A DNA stretch of 64,000 nt from the NCBI GenBank assembly GCA_903872345.1, contig CAIQKM010000197.1, positions 1-64,000 on the forward strand, given 5' to 3'. This document shows, in pieces, positions 19,341 through 29,844 of this stretch (the stretch's first letter is position 1; every line of letters starts with the position of its first letter). The position numbers and the translations under genes were made by a program. The notes under the pieces were generated by a model. It was given only the letters and a program-made list of their open reading frames with translations, did no database searches and had not been told where the DNA came from. The stretch is from an uncultured Verrucomicrobia subdivision 3 bacterium (lineage in GTDB: Bacteria > Verrucomicrobiota > Verrucomicrobiia > Limisphaerales > UBA11358).

Positions 19341-22300
19341 ATGAACAAAATAATTATCAGCCTGCTCGCCGCAGTTATCCTGGCTTTGGCCCCGACCGCC
19401 GGCGCGCAGACGTTGAAAACCTATTTCAACTTTACCACCTACGGCACCCAGAGTGGCGGGGCCACGCTGGCGGATTTGACGGGGCATACCACAGCCACCC
19501 TGAATACGGAAGCCCACACGACCCTGACGGCCGGTGGCCTGACCATCAGCTCCGGCGGAAGTTCTTTGACCACCGGTGTGACGATTGGCAGCGTGGCGAT
19601 GAGCGGTTATACCGGAGCCTTCTCGATTCAGCAATGGGTCACCCTGGCGGCGGTCAATAACAACCAGGTTTTGTTCGGGGCCAATAACGGTGCCATTAAT
19701 AATTACGTCGGCGATGGCGGCACCATCAGCACCCTGATTGGCGCGATACGAACTCAGGCGATCAGCGCTTACGTTGGCGGCAGCACGCCCAGTTATCTTC
19801 AGGGTGGCCACGGTGTTGCCGATGCCACCGGCACGCCTTCCACGGGAACCCTCTATGACGTGGTGCTGACCTACGACGGCGCCTCTTTCCGCGAATATGT
19901 GAACGGAACTTTGAAAGGCACCTTAAACATGCCCACCTTCGGGAGCCTGGCGCAGGCATGCTCGACCGATTCTTACACGGGCAAGAGCGGTTTTGCCATC
20001 GGGGGCGGGATGAACGATCCTTTCACCGACACCACGCTGCCGGAAACCACGTCCGACTTCCTGCTTTACACCGGGGCGTTGAGCCAGGCCCAAATCACTT
20101 CGCTTCACAATCTCGGTGCGGGGGCCAGTTTGAACGCCGTCACCAATGTTTTTGCGCCGTCCGCCAGTAAAGTTTGGAGCGGCGGCGGCAGTGACAACAC
20201 CTGGACCAATGTTGCCAACTGGGTGTCGGGCAGCGCGCCCAATGGCGGCGACTATGTGGCGTTCGCGGGGGCGGCGCAAACCAATGTGAACCTGGTCGCC
20301 AGCACTTATGTGGGATTGCTGACCTTCAACAGCGGGGCCGGCAGTTTCAGCATCACCAACAGCGGTTCCACCCTGACGCTGGCGGGCGGCCTGACGAACA
20401 ATTCGGCGAATCCTCAAACCGTGGCGGTGCCGGTCGGGCTGGGCACAAACCAAATCATCAATGCGGCGGCGGGAAATGTGGCGCTTACCGGCGGGGTTTC
20501 CGGCAGCGGCGGATTGACGGTTTTGGGCAATGGCCGGACAGTGACGCTTTCGGGAGTGAACACCTACGCGGGCAACCTGGCCATTCTGGGAAGCAGCATT
20601 TTGGCGCTGGGGAATACCGCTGCCCAGACCAACTCGGGAGCGGTCACCGGCACCGGAACATTGGTGAAGACCGGGGCGGGCACCCTGGCGCTGGCAGGTA
20701 CAAATAATTTCACGGGAACGACGACGGTGAGCAACGGCATGTTGCTGGTGACGCAGGTGTCCGGTCAATCGCTGGGCACGAACATCACCGTGGCGGACGG
20801 GGCGGCGTTCGGGATCACGGCCTCGGCGGATGCGAGCTATTTGTCGCCGGCAAAAATGACGGTCGGAAACGGGAGCGGGGCGACGTTGCAATTTGGCATC
20901 GCGGGAACGAACAATGCGCCGCTCAAGCCAACCACCTTGACGTTGAGCGGGACGACGACGATCAACATCACCCAGTGTCCGTATGTGCTGACGAATTTTC
21001 CGCTGGTCACCGGTTACACCGCCGGCACGCTGGCATTGGGCACGCAGCCGACGGGGTGGACGGGGCAGTTGACGGTCAGCGGCGGGACGGTTTATTACAC
21101 GGTGACCAGCCTGGATCCCAATTACAAGCCGTTCGTGCATCCGGGCTGCTTGAGCACGCTGGCGGATTTGCAACGCATGAAGGCCAAGGTGCAGGCCGGG
21201 TTGCAGCCGTGGGCGGCGGGTTATTCTGCCTTGGCCAATAACGGCTACTCGGCAAATAACTATGTGGCTTATCCGCATCCGTATCCCTGTCGGGGTGGCT
21301 CCTGCACCAACCAAGACTACCTGACCATGTGTCGGGATGCGAACGCCGCCTACCAGGCCGCCTTGCGCTACTGGGTCACGGGCGACTCGTCCTATGCCGA
21401 CTGCGCCATCCGAAACATGGACGGATATGCGAACACGGTAATATCGTTGGAAGGCGATTCCAACGTTTTGCTGATGCAGGGTGCCCAAGGCTTTCAATGG
21501 GCCTGCGCGGCGGAGTTGTTGCGGAATTATCAACCGTGGATTGACTCCGGGGGCTTTGGCCGGTTTCAGAACTTTCTACTCACGAAGTTTTATGCCAATT
21601 ACGACCCGCCGTGGTATGGCAATGGTTTGAGCGCATTTTTGCAGAGTCACAACGGCACTTGCTGGTCGCACTACTGGCTGAACTGGGATTTGTTTGCGAT
21701 AGACGCCGTTGCCGCCATCGGCGTGGTCTGCGACCGGCGCGACATTTACAACCAGGCGATCAACTATTACCAGAGCGGCCCGGGCAACGGCAATGCGCAC
21801 AATGCCTTGTATTTCATGCATCCGGGCTATCTGGGGCAGCATCAGGAAATCGGGCGCGATCCGGGGCACGCCTCGGCGGATCCGATTTTGCTGGGACAAT
21901 TTTGCGAGGTGGCGTGGAACCAGGGCGACGACATGTATGGCTACAACAACAACACCTTGCTGGCCATCAGCGAATACACCTTCAAAATGATGTCAACGTT
22001 GAATGTTCCCTGGGTCAACTACGCCGGCTGCGACGCGTGGGACGTGCAACCGGCCTATGGCAGCCAGTATCGTCCGGGCGTGGATTTGATTTGGAATCAT
22101 TATGTGAACCGGAAGGGGTTGGCGGCGCCTTACACGATGCCGTGGGCCATCGCGGGGCGGCCGGAAAATGGCGGCGGGGCCTACGGTCAGACCAGCGGCG
22201 GCTTTGATCAAATCGGTTTCACCACGCTCACCCACGCGCTGGATTCGATCACGAATTCGCCGGCGCCGAGCGGAGTGGTGGCGGATGCGCGCAATGCCAA

Positions 22301-25300
22301 CCAGGCGCTGGTGTGGTGGTGGGGCAGCGCCTATGCATCGAGCTACAAGGTCAAGCGGTCCACTTCCGTCAACGGGCCATTCACCCAGGTCGGCACGGTT
22401 CCGGGCAATGGCACACTCCTGTTCACGGATTACTGCCTGACGCCGGGAACGACCTATTACTATGCGGTGTCGGCGGTGGTGAACGGCGTGGAGACGACCA
22501 ACAGCCTGCCGGTGAGCGTGGTGGCGAGTCAGCGGTTGACCGGCACGGTGATCGGCACGACCGGCGCCGTTACCTACGGCCAGTGGAGAGATCAGCTTTT
22601 TGACAACGCGCCCATCACATTTTTTGACGCCCCCGATGCGAGCGGCGACTGGGGCGGGCTGGATTTGGGCGCCCCGTATGTCATCACCCAGGTGGGCTAT
22701 TATCCGCGCGCCAATTTTGCCGGCCGGATGACGGGCGGCCAGTTGCAGGGGTGCAACGTGGCGGATTTCAGCGGCGGCGTGGTGACGCTTTACACGATTG
22801 GCAGCCAGCCGGCGGATGGAACGATGACGGTGCAAAGCGTTTCCAATCCCACGCCGTTCCGGTATGTGCGTTATATTGGACCGGCCAACGGCTATTGCAA
22901 CGCGGCGGAAATCCAATTCCAAGGCTATCCGACTCCGGCGCTGGGACCATCGGTGCCGACGGGCCTGACGGCCGCCGAGGGCAATGCTCAAGTGACTCTG
23001 ACGTGGAACGGAGCCTCCGGCGTGACCGGATTTAACGTGAAACGCGCCACCACTTCCGGCGGGCCTTACACCCAGATTGCGACCAACCTGACCGCCGCCT
23101 ATTTCGTTGATACGAACGTGTTGAATTACACCCCGTATTATTATGTGGTAACGGCGCTCAACGCGACCGGCCAAAGCGGCAATTCATCCGAAGTGAGCGC
23201 GACGCCGTCGGACATGGTCGTTTACCTCAAGTTCGACGAGAGCAGCGGCACGGTGGCGTCGGATGCGAGCGGCAACGGAAACATCGGCAGCCTGATGAGC
23301 GGGGCCGCCTGGACGACCGGCATTCTCGGCAACGCGGTTCATTGCGACGGCACCACCAACGGCTATCTGACCCTGCCATCGGGAATGGTCAACGGGATCG
23401 GCGATTTCACGGCGTCGGCGTGGGTGAAGACGGATGTGAGCGCGATGTGGGCGCGGGTGTTTGATTTTGGTTCCGGAACCGGCACATATATGTTTCTGGC
23501 CCCGGTTGGCGGAACGGGCGCGGTGCGCTATGAGATCATCGCCCCCGGCAACAGCGCGCAGGACATAGATAGCCCCTCGGCCATCTCCGTGGGCGTTTGG
23601 CATCACTTGGCGGTGTCGCAGGCGGGCACGACGGGCATCCTGTATGTGGACGGCGTGGCGGTGACGACCAATGGCAGCCTGACGCTCAATCCGTCCAGCC
23701 TCGGAAGCACAACGCAAAATTACCTGGGCAAATCGCAATGGGCATCCGATCCCAATTTGACGGGCAGCGTGGATGATTTCCGTTTTTACACCCACGCCTT
23801 GAATTCATCGGAAGTTCTCGCCCTGGCGCTGACGCCTTCCATTCCGGGAAGATTGACGGCCGCGCCCGGCAATACCCAAGTGGCGTTGACCTGGAACTCC
23901 GTGAGTGGAGCGACGAGTTACAACTTGAAACGCGCGCAGGTGAGCGGCGGAATTTATGCCACCGTGATCAACATCACCGGAACCAACTTCACGGACACGG
24001 GATTGGCCAACCTGACGACGTATTACTATGTGGTCTCGGCGGTGACAGCCAGGGGCGAAACGCCGAATTCGGCGGAAGTGGCCGCCACGCCTTACAACAG
24101 CGCGCCGCCGGTGCCGTTGAACCTGACGGCCACGCCGGGGAACGGACGCGCGACCCTGCGCTGGAACGCCGCCTTGAGCGCGAGCGGATACAAACTCTGG
24201 CGTTCCACGACGAGCGGCGGCGGATATGCACAGATCGGCAGCCCCTCGGGCGCCAGCTACCTTGATTTGGCCGTGACGAACGGGACGGCTTATTACTACG
24301 TCGTATCGGCCACCAACAATCTGGGCGTCAGCGCCACCTCGGCGGAGGCCGGTGCCACGCCGCATTTGATCACGGTGGTTTGGAGCGGGGCGCTGAACAA
24401 CATTTGGGATTCCACCTCCACTAACTGGCTGGACGGCGGGGCACCCACGCTTTATCAGGATGCGGACACGGTCATATTCGACGACAGCCTTGCGGGCGTC
24501 TCCAGCATTTCAATTCCGGCGGCGGTCACGCCATTGCAGCTCACGGTCAGCAACAATGCGGCCGCTTATGTCATCGGCGGCAGTCCGATTGCGGGAACCG
24601 GCAGCCTGGTCAAGTCTGGTTACGGAACCTTGACTTTGAACAGCGCGAACACCTTTGGCGGCGGCACGACCAATAATGGCGGCAACATCAACCTGGGCAA
24701 TGCCGGAGCTTTGGGCACTGGCCCGCTGGTGCTGAACGGCGGCGGGTTGGGTAACCTGGCCCAAATGACATTTACCAACAACATTGTCATTGGCGGCGGC
24801 CTTAATTCGATTCAGTTGGCCAGTTTGAACAACCTGACCCTGACGGGGACGCTGTTGGGGAACGGTTCCCTGACGCTGGGCAACGATGCGGACACCGCCT
24901 CGCTGTATCTGTCCGGAACCAACGCGATGAGCGGCGGCATGGTGCTCGTGGCCGACAACGCCAACTATGTGCGCTTTGCCTCGCCGGCGGCGGGCAATGC
25001 CAACGCGGACTGGCTGTTCCTCAACACGAACGCCTGGCAGACGACGTTTGATTTTGCGTCCGGCACGATCAACTTCGGCTCACTGTCGGGCAACGGAGGC
25101 ATGCAGGGCAACGTCAGCGGTTCGATGAATGTGACCCTGCAGGCGGGCGGAAACAACAACTCCGCCACGTTCTCCGGCCTCATCCATGACAATGGCAATG
25201 GCACGGGACCGATTGGGCTGACGAAGATTGGCACGGGCACGCAGTGGCTGACCGGGGCGTGCGATTATTCCGGCGCGACTGTAGTGAGCAACGGCGAGCT

Positions 25301-27530
25301 GGTGGTTTCCACGGCGCTGGCCGGCACGAGCAGTTGCAGTGTCAGCGGCGGCGCGACGCTGGGCGTGACCAACCTTTTATCCGGCTCGGGCACGATCTCA
25401 AACCTGACGCTGGCGGCGGGGAGCACGTTGGAACTGATGAACGTGACAAACCCGGCGGTGCCATTCCTGACGGGCAGCAATGTGGTGGTGGGCGGCATTT
25501 GCACGGTAAAGATCACCCAGCCGACCCCGACGATTCCCCAAGCCACCTATGCTCTGGTGAACTATGCGGGCACGTTCCAGGGCAGCTTTGCCAACCTGCA
25601 GTTGCAGTTGCCGGCGGGCATCAGCGGTGTGCTGGTGAGCAATGCCAATCAGATTGCGTTGACCATCACGACGGTTAGCACGCCGCAGGCTCCGGCGACG
25701 CTAACGGCGGTTGCCGGCAATGCGCAAGTGATGTTGAACTGGAGTTCGGTCATCAGCGCCACCGGTTACAATGTCCGGCGCTCCCTGACGAGCGGCAATG
25801 GCTACGCCACCATTACGAACGTGACCGCGACCAGTTATCTGGACACCGGCCTCACCAATGGCGTTACCTATTACTATGTGGTGTCCGCCACCAACACCGC
25901 CGGCGAAAGCGCCAACTCGCCGGAAGCCAATGCCACGCCGCAGATGATCGCGGTCTGGACGGGCGCGACCAATGCCACCTGGAATTTCACGACCACCAAT
26001 TGGTCTGTCAGTGGCGCCATGGCCACCTTTGCGAACAGTGCGGTCGCGCGTTTTGACGACACGGCGAGGAGCAACTTCACCATCACGGTTGCGACGACGG
26101 TGTCGCCGGTGATGATGGTGGTGAGCAACACGGTTCAAAGTTATGCCTTCTCCGGCAGCGCCATCGCCGGCACCGCCAGCTTGAGCAAATGGGGTTCCAA
26201 TCCGCTGACGATGAGCGGCGCGAACACCTACGGCGGCGGAACCACCAATTACTCCGGCAGCATCGTCTTGGGCGCCAGCTCCACCGGCAGCGGCAGCGGT
26301 GTCACGTCCGGCCCGCTGGGGGCCGGAACTGTGAACTTGAGCGGCGGCACGTTGCAATTGAACGCTCAAACGCTGGGCAATAATCTTTCCGTCGCATCCA
26401 ACACCACGAGTATCGTGGACAACAGTGTCAACAACGGCACCCTGGGCGGGAATGTGACCGGCGGCGGAACCATCACCATTCAAAACTCCAGCGGCACCAG
26501 TCTTTCTGATATCCTTACCGGCGACTGGAGCGGGTTCACGGGCACGGTGAGCTATTACGCCTCGGCCAGCATTAGAACCATCAATCTCTTCGCGCAGGCC
26601 ACCAGCGGCACCTTCGTGGCGACCAATTCGACCTGGAGCCTTGCCAGTCCGTCGAACACCGGCTCGCGGTTATCTGCGGGCAATGCCGGCACGACGAATA
26701 TTTTGCTCGGCGCGCTTTCCGGTGCCAGCGGCTACCTCGATGACAATAATTTTGGCACCGCCAACATCCTCACTTTTTACATCGGCTACTTGAACACGAA
26801 CACGACGTTTGGGGGCATCATTGAAAATCAGTATGCCGGCAGGACTGCGCTGACGAAGGTCGGCACCGGCACGCTGACGTTGACCGGCGCGAACACCTAT
26901 GCCGGCAACACGACGGTCAGCAACGGCATGTTGCTCGTCACCACCATGTCGGCGGCGAAGGGCAATTGCACCGTGGCCGGCGGCGCGACGCTCGGCGTCA
27001 CGAACGTGTCGGGTGGTTCGGCCTTGGTTTCCAACCTCACCGTCGCCGCCGGGTCGAAACTGGAGTTTCAGAATGTCGCCAGTGCCACCACCCCGTTGAT
27101 CGCCGCGAGCAACGTCACTGTGAGCGGCAGTTGCACCGTGAAGATCACTGGCGCGAATGGCCTGGCTGCCGGCAACAGCTATCCGCTCATCAGCTATGCC
27201 GGCACGTTGAGCGGCAGTTTGACAAATCTACAGTTGCAGACGCCCTATGGCTGGCGCGGACTGCTCGCCAATGTCGGCAAACAAATCGTGCTGACCAACG
27301 TGGCGGCGGTTTCAACGGCTCCGCCATCCCTGAGCTTTGTGGCAACCAACGGCCTGATGCAATTCAATTGGCCTTCCGACCACACCGGCTGGCGCCTGCT
27401 GATGAGCACCAATCTGGCCGGCCCCAATTGGACGGATGTGTCGAGCAATTCGGTTATGATGACCAACCAAATCAATTTGCCAGACACAGTAACCAATGGC
27501 AGCGCATTTTACCGGCTGGTTTATCCGTAA
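19341..27530 (+). CDS. Giant secreted PATR protein with embedded alginate-lyase-type domain
   Basis: A 2729-residue exported protein (signal IIISLLAAVILALAPTAGAQ). Order: LamG-like sandwich (22-265), PATR repeats (270-590), an alginate-lyase-type alpha/alpha-toroid domain (about 592-965), FN3 (970-1060), an F5/8-like region (1065-1200), FN3, LamG (1290-1490), two FN3, PATR block (1678-2113), FN3, PATR block (2205-2650), and the shared C-terminal block ending FYRLVYP. The lyase domain carries SHNGTCWSHYWLNWDLFAID and HQEIGRDPGHASADPILLGQ, characteristic of Pfam Alginate_lyase proteins. It would cleave uronate-containing polysaccharide while displayed on a repeat scaffold. Substrate and activity are inferred. 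It follows the GH29 pair by 82 bp. Confidence 0.88.
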   Translation: MNKIIISLLAAVILALAPTAGAQTLKTYFNFTTYGTQSGGATLADLTGHTTATLNTEAHTTLTAGGLTISSGGSSLTTGVTIGSVAMSGYTGAFSIQQWVTLAAVNNNQVLFGANNGAINNYVGDGGTISTLIGAIRTQAISAYVGGSTPSYLQGGHGVADATGTPSTGTLYDVVLTYDGASFREYVNGTLKGTLNMPTFGSLAQACSTDSYTGKSGFAIGGGMNDPFTDTTLPETTSDFLLYTGALSQAQITSLHNLGAGASLNAVTNVFAPSASKVWSGGGSDNTWTNVANWVSGSAPNGGDYVAFAGAAQTNVNLVASTYVGLLTFNSGAGSFSITNSGSTLTLAGGLTNNSANPQTVAVPVGLGTNQIINAAAGNVALTGGVSGSGGLTVLGNGRTVTLSGVNTYAGNLAILGSSILALGNTAAQTNSGAVTGTGTLVKTGAGTLALAGTNNFTGTTTVSNGMLLVTQVSGQSLGTNITVADGAAFGITASADASYLSPAKMTVGNGSGATLQFGIAGTNNAPLKPTTLTLSGTTTINITQCPYVLTNFPLVTGYTAGTLALGTQPTGWTGQLTVSGGTVYYTVTSLDPNYKPFVHPGCLSTLADLQRMKAKVQAGLQPWAAGYSALANNGYSANNYVAYPHPYPCRGGSCTNQDYLTMCRDANAAYQAALRYWVTGDSSYADCAIRNMDGYANTVISLEGDSNVLLMQGAQGFQWACAAELLRNYQPWIDSGGFGRFQNFLLTKFYANYDPPWYGNGLSAFLQSHNGTCWSHYWLNWDLFAIDAVAAIGVVCDRRDIYNQAINYYQSGPGNGNAHNALYFMHPGYLGQHQEIGRDPGHASADPILLGQFCEVAWNQGDDMYGYNNNTLLAISEYTFKMMSTLNVPWVNYAGCDAWDVQPAYGSQYRPGVDLIWNHYVNRKGLAAPYTMPWAIAGRPENGGGAYGQTSGGFDQIGFTTLTHALDSITNSPAPSGVVADARNANQALVWWWGSAYASSYKVKRSTSVNGPFTQVGTVPGNGTLLFTDYCLTPGTTYYYAVSAVVNGVETTNSLPVSVVASQRLTGTVIGTTGAVTYGQWRDQLFDNAPITFFDAPDASGDWGGLDLGAPYVITQVGYYPRANFAGRMTGGQLQGCNVADFSGGVVTLYTIGSQPADGTMTVQSVSNPTPFRYVRYIGPANGYCNAAEIQFQGYPTPALGPSVPTGLTAAEGNAQVTLTWNGASGVTGFNVKRATTSGGPYTQIATNLTAAYFVDTNVLNYTPYYYVVTALNATGQSGNSSEVSATPSDMVVYLKFDESSGTVASDASGNGNIGSLMSGAAWTTGILGNAVHCDGTTNGYLTLPSGMVNGIGDFTASAWVKTDVSAMWARVFDFGSGTGTYMFLAPVGGTGAVRYEIIAPGNSAQDIDSPSAISVGVWHHLAVSQAGTTGILYVDGVAVTTNGSLTLNPSSLGSTTQNYLGKSQWASDPNLTGSVDDFRFYTHALNSSEVLALALTPSIPGRLTAAPGNTQVALTWNSVSGATSYNLKRAQVSGGIYATVINITGTNFTDTGLANLTTYYYVVSAVTARGETPNSAEVAATPYNSAPPVPLNLTATPGNGRATLRWNAALSASGYKLWRSTTSGGGYAQIGSPSGASYLDLAVTNGTAYYYVVSATNNLGVSATSAEAGATPHLITVVWSGALNNIWDSTSTNWLDGGAPTLYQDADTVIFDDSLAGVSSISIPAAVTPLQLTVSNNAAAYVIGGSPIAGTGSLVKSGYGTLTLNSANTFGGGTTNNGGNINLGNAGALGTGPLVLNGGGLGNLAQMTFTNNIVIGGGLNSIQLASLNNLTLTGTLLGNGSLTLGNDADTASLYLSGTNAMSGGMVLVADNANYVRFASPAAGNANADWLFLNTNAWQTTFDFASGTINFGSLSGNGGMQGNVSGSMNVTLQAGGNNNSATFSGLIHDNGNGTGPIGLTKIGTGTQWLTGACDYSGATVVSNGELVVSTALAGTSSCSVSGGATLGVTNLLSGSGTISNLTLAAGSTLELMNVTNPAVPFLTGSNVVVGGICTVKITQPTPTIPQATYALVNYAGTFQGSFANLQLQLPAGISGVLVSNANQIALTITTVSTPQAPATLTAVAGNAQVMLNWSSVISATGYNVRRSLTSGNGYATITNVTATSYLDTGLTNGVTYYYVVSATNTAGESANSPEANATPQMIAVWTGATNATWNFTTTNWSVSGAMATFANSAVARFDDTARSNFTITVATTVSPVMMVVSNTVQSYAFSGSAIAGTASLSKWGSNPLTMSGANTYGGGTTNYSGSIVLGASSTGSGSGVTSGPLGAGTVNLSGGTLQLNAQTLGNNLSVASNTTSIVDNSVNNGTLGGNVTGGGTITIQNSSGTSLSDILTGDWSGFTGTVSYYASASIRTINLFAQATSGTFVATNSTWSLASPSNTGSRLSAGNAGTTNILLGALSGASGYLDDNNFGTANILTFYIGYLNTNTTFGGIIENQYAGRTALTKVGTGTLTLTGANTYAGNTTVSNGMLLVTTMSAAKGNCTVAGGATLGVTNVSGGSALVSNLTVAAGSKLEFQNVASATTPLIAASNVTVSGSCTVKITGANGLAAGNSYPLISYAGTLSGSLTNLQLQTPYGWRGLLANVGKQIVLTNVAAVSTAPPSLSFVATNGLMQFNWPSDHTGWRLLMSTNLAGPNWTDVSSNSVMMTNQINLPDTVTNGSAFYRLVYP

Positions 27531-27546
27531 CGGCACATCGCATTGA

Positions 27547-28475
27547 ATGATGGAAACAATGGAATCTCTGCAAATGAAATATCCGCATTCAATCGCATCC
27601 GGTCTGTTGCTTGCCTTTCTTGTTGCGGCGCTGCAACCTGCAGTCGCGGTTTATGCCGCAAATGCGGCGGTGTCAGATACGAACTCCGCTTCGGAATTCA
27701 TGGCCGCCCGCGACGTCCGCGTCGCCTGGTGGCGCGAGGCGCGTTTTGGCATGTTCATCCATTTTGGACTCTACGCCATTCCGGCCGTGGCGAGTGGGTG
27801 CAATGGAATGAGCAAATTCCCGTCGAGGAATACGCGAAGCTGGCTGACCAGTTTACGCTCACGAACTTCAGGGCGGCCGCGTGGGTGGATGCCGCACAGG
27901 CCGCCGGCATGAAATACATGGTGCTCACGTCTCGCCATCACGATGGCTTTTGTCTGTTCAACGACGAGGGAAACGAATTCACGACGGCGGCGGCGCATCG
28001 CGATATCGTGAAGGAATTTGCTGTCGCCGTGTATCAAGCTGGGCTGCGCGTCGGGCTTTACTACTCGCCGCTCGACTGGCGATTTCCAAGCTACATTCTG
28101 CCGGACGTGCAGAGGCAGAGCGCCGAGGCCATGCTCGAACAATATCATCGGCAGATCAAAGAACGGCTTTCCAATTGCGGCCCGGTGGATGTGCTTTGGT
28201 TTGCTGGCGGTGAGCGGGATTGGTTGTGTTTTAGTGGAGATTGGAAAGGCTCGGAATGGAAGCGACGTCCGAAAGACGTGCATTACACAGGCAGGTTCGA
28301 TTGGCAGCACGATCAAGTTTACGCTATGATTCGGCAACTTCAGCCCGACGTGGTCATCAACGGCCGCGCCGACATACCGGAAGATTTTTATTCGCGCGAA
28401 GGCGCTGGCGCGTTGGGCGGTTTCGATGGCCAACTTCCGTGGGAGCTTTGCACCTGCAATTCCCCCCGAAACAAA
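27547..28475 (+). pseudogene. Broken GH29 alpha-L-fucosidase
   Basis: The first frame gives a signal peptide and the barrel entry ([22 protein letters not shown]). Near 27797 the homology jumps to another frame ([20 protein letters not shown]) and continues through KYMVLTSRHHDGFCLFN and GPVDVLWFAGGE. Restoring one G (GCCGGTGGC rather than GCCGTGGC) rejoins the frames as IPAGGEW, the usual GH29 reading, so a single-base deletion is the simplest cause. The 3' end stops at about GQLPWELCTCN, where an IS3-type remnant begins, removing the C-terminal part of the enzyme. It lies 17 bp after the giant lyase gene and was presumably the last gene of that run. Confidence 0.85.
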
Positions 28476-29050
28476 TGGACAGTGGTGAAGCTGGTTTTGA
28501 TTATAGTTTTTTTGGTTTTCAAAGTCCACAGGTGATTGGCAACCCAAGGCGCTGTGGAGCGGCTTTGGGTTATAATATGTTTCAATGTATTCAAAGATGG
28601 CCATTCTGGCTTGTTGAAGGTTTTGGAATTAGTTTTGGTCGATGAGTTCGGTTTTAAGAGTGCTCCAGAATGATTCCATGGCGGCATTGTCGTAGCAGCA
28701 GGCCGGTCCGCTCATGCTCGGTTCCATTTGCCAGGAATGCAGTAGCGCCCTGAAGGCGCTGCTGGCATGTTGGGATCCCCGATCCGAATGGTGGAGAAGC
28801 CCGGGGTGCGGACGGCGCTCTTTTTGCGCTCGCTCCAGGGCTTCGTTCACCAAGGATGTTTCCAGGGACTGGCTCAGGGACCAGCCCACGATCTTACGAC
28901 TGAACATATCCATGACTGTGGCCAGATAAACCCAGCCCTCAACGGTCCACACATAGGTGGTTTCGGCCACCCAGACTTGATCGGGAGCCGTGGCGGGTGG
29001 ATCGCTCTTGAGGCGGTTGGGCGCAATGGGATGCCGTGGCCCCGCAGGTA
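28476..29050 (-). mobile_element. IS3-family remnant (OrfB C-terminal part)
   Basis: Reading leftward from about 29050, homology to IS3 OrfB begins at PIAPNRLKSDPPATAPDQVW and runs through TYVWTVEGWVYLATVMDMFS, LLHHSDRGSQHASSAF, YDNAAMESFWSTLKTEL and, after a frame change near 28630, FEYIETYYNPKPLHSALG and SPVDFENQ. The N-terminal part of OrfB and all of OrfA are missing, the frame is broken, and the first catalytic Asp is Glu (VAETTY where VADITY is usual). The remnant truncates the GH29 gene on its left. A terminal sequence TGGACAGTGGTGAAG at 28476 may be the original IS end. Confidence 0.85.
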
Positions 29051-29064
29051 GCCATATGACATTG

Positions 29065-29253
29065 TCATCTGCGTCCGAAAAACCTCTCCAAAAACGCCAG
29101 TTGTAGGCCATCTGGTTCTTTGGCCCCATCTTCCCATGCTCGTACTATGGCTTGTGCAATACCCATTTTCGCCCCAAGCTGGCCGGGCGTGAGATTCTTC
29201 TCAATCCGCTTGGAACGAATCCAGTAGCCCAGCGTTTGTGTGCTGAATTCCAA
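29065..29253 (-). CDS. Small XRE-type helix-turn-helix protein, probably a fragment
   Basis: A 62-residue frame starting at a TTG, reading TLGYWIRSKRIEKNLTPGQL, then GAKMGIAQAIVRAWEDGAKEP and FLERFFGR. This is a recognisable XRE/Cro helix-turn-helix (recognition helix around GIAQAIVRAWEDG). The coding sense continues upstream of the TTG (ISQSKHFKPLEF) to a stop near 29360 without an ATG, so the N-terminus seems to have been lost. It lies directly beside the truncated IS3 segment, and the junction probably reshaped the region. DNA-binding function is plausible; a regulatory target cannot be inferred. Confidence 0.45.
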   Translation of the reverse strand: MEFSTQTLGYWIRSKRIEKNLTPGQLGAKMGIAQAIVRAWEDGAKEPDGLQLAFLERFFGRR

Positions 29254-29785
29254 TGGTTTAAAGTGCTTTGATTGGCTGATTTTAGGGGCGAAACTGACAT
29301 GGATCTGACGTTGTGCAAAAACCAGCAGGGCTAATCTTCCCCCGGGAGAGGATTTTACCTTGGCTCATTTTTTGATTATTCGCCCACCGGTCCGACCCAT
29401 CCAGCCGTTTGATTCACGAAATAGGCGGGAACCGTTTCTCCTTCTCCCCGTGAGTACTTGAGCCGTTTGGGAAACGGCGAAAGGAATTCGGCGGAGGCGA
29501 AGGCCCGCAGGGCCGAGCGAGTGGGCGCGAGCGAGTCCACGCCGGGATGACGGCGAGCGTCACCCCATTATTTGCACCAAAACCCTGTGCATAAATTGTG
29601 GGAGTGGCAAATAGCGCAATGGTTAGTTGTGTGGATTTCATATTTGGCTTGGCATAGCAGTTTCGAGATAGGAGTTCCGCCCACGGCAAGGGTAAACTCC
29701 GTCGCCACCTGGCCTGACCACGCGCTGCGGCTGAGACAGCCGCGCTCCGCAGCGAGCACGGGCGGGATGCGCCTGTTGGCAAATC
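29254..29785. other. About 530 bp without an assignable gene
   Basis: Short frames on both strands here lack family signatures. The sequence contains low-complexity arginine-type reading (GCGAGCG-rich, 29490-29570) and looks like decayed DNA between the IS3 scar and the sucAB terminator. The long plus-strand frame that begins at 29572 is the antisense of sucB. Confidence 0.5.
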
Positions 29786-29819
29786 AAAAGGGGTGGCTTG
29801 GTTTGAACCAGGCCACCCC
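29786..29819 (-). terminator. Rho-independent terminator of sucAB
   Basis: On the minus strand a 14-bp stem with one G-U pair (GGGGTGGCCTGGTT with AACCAAGCCACCCC) and a 2-base loop is followed by TTTTGATTT, 25 bp past the sucB stop. Confidence 0.8.
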
Positions 29820-29844
29820 GAGGTGTTTTGAAATTGGCCGAGAC

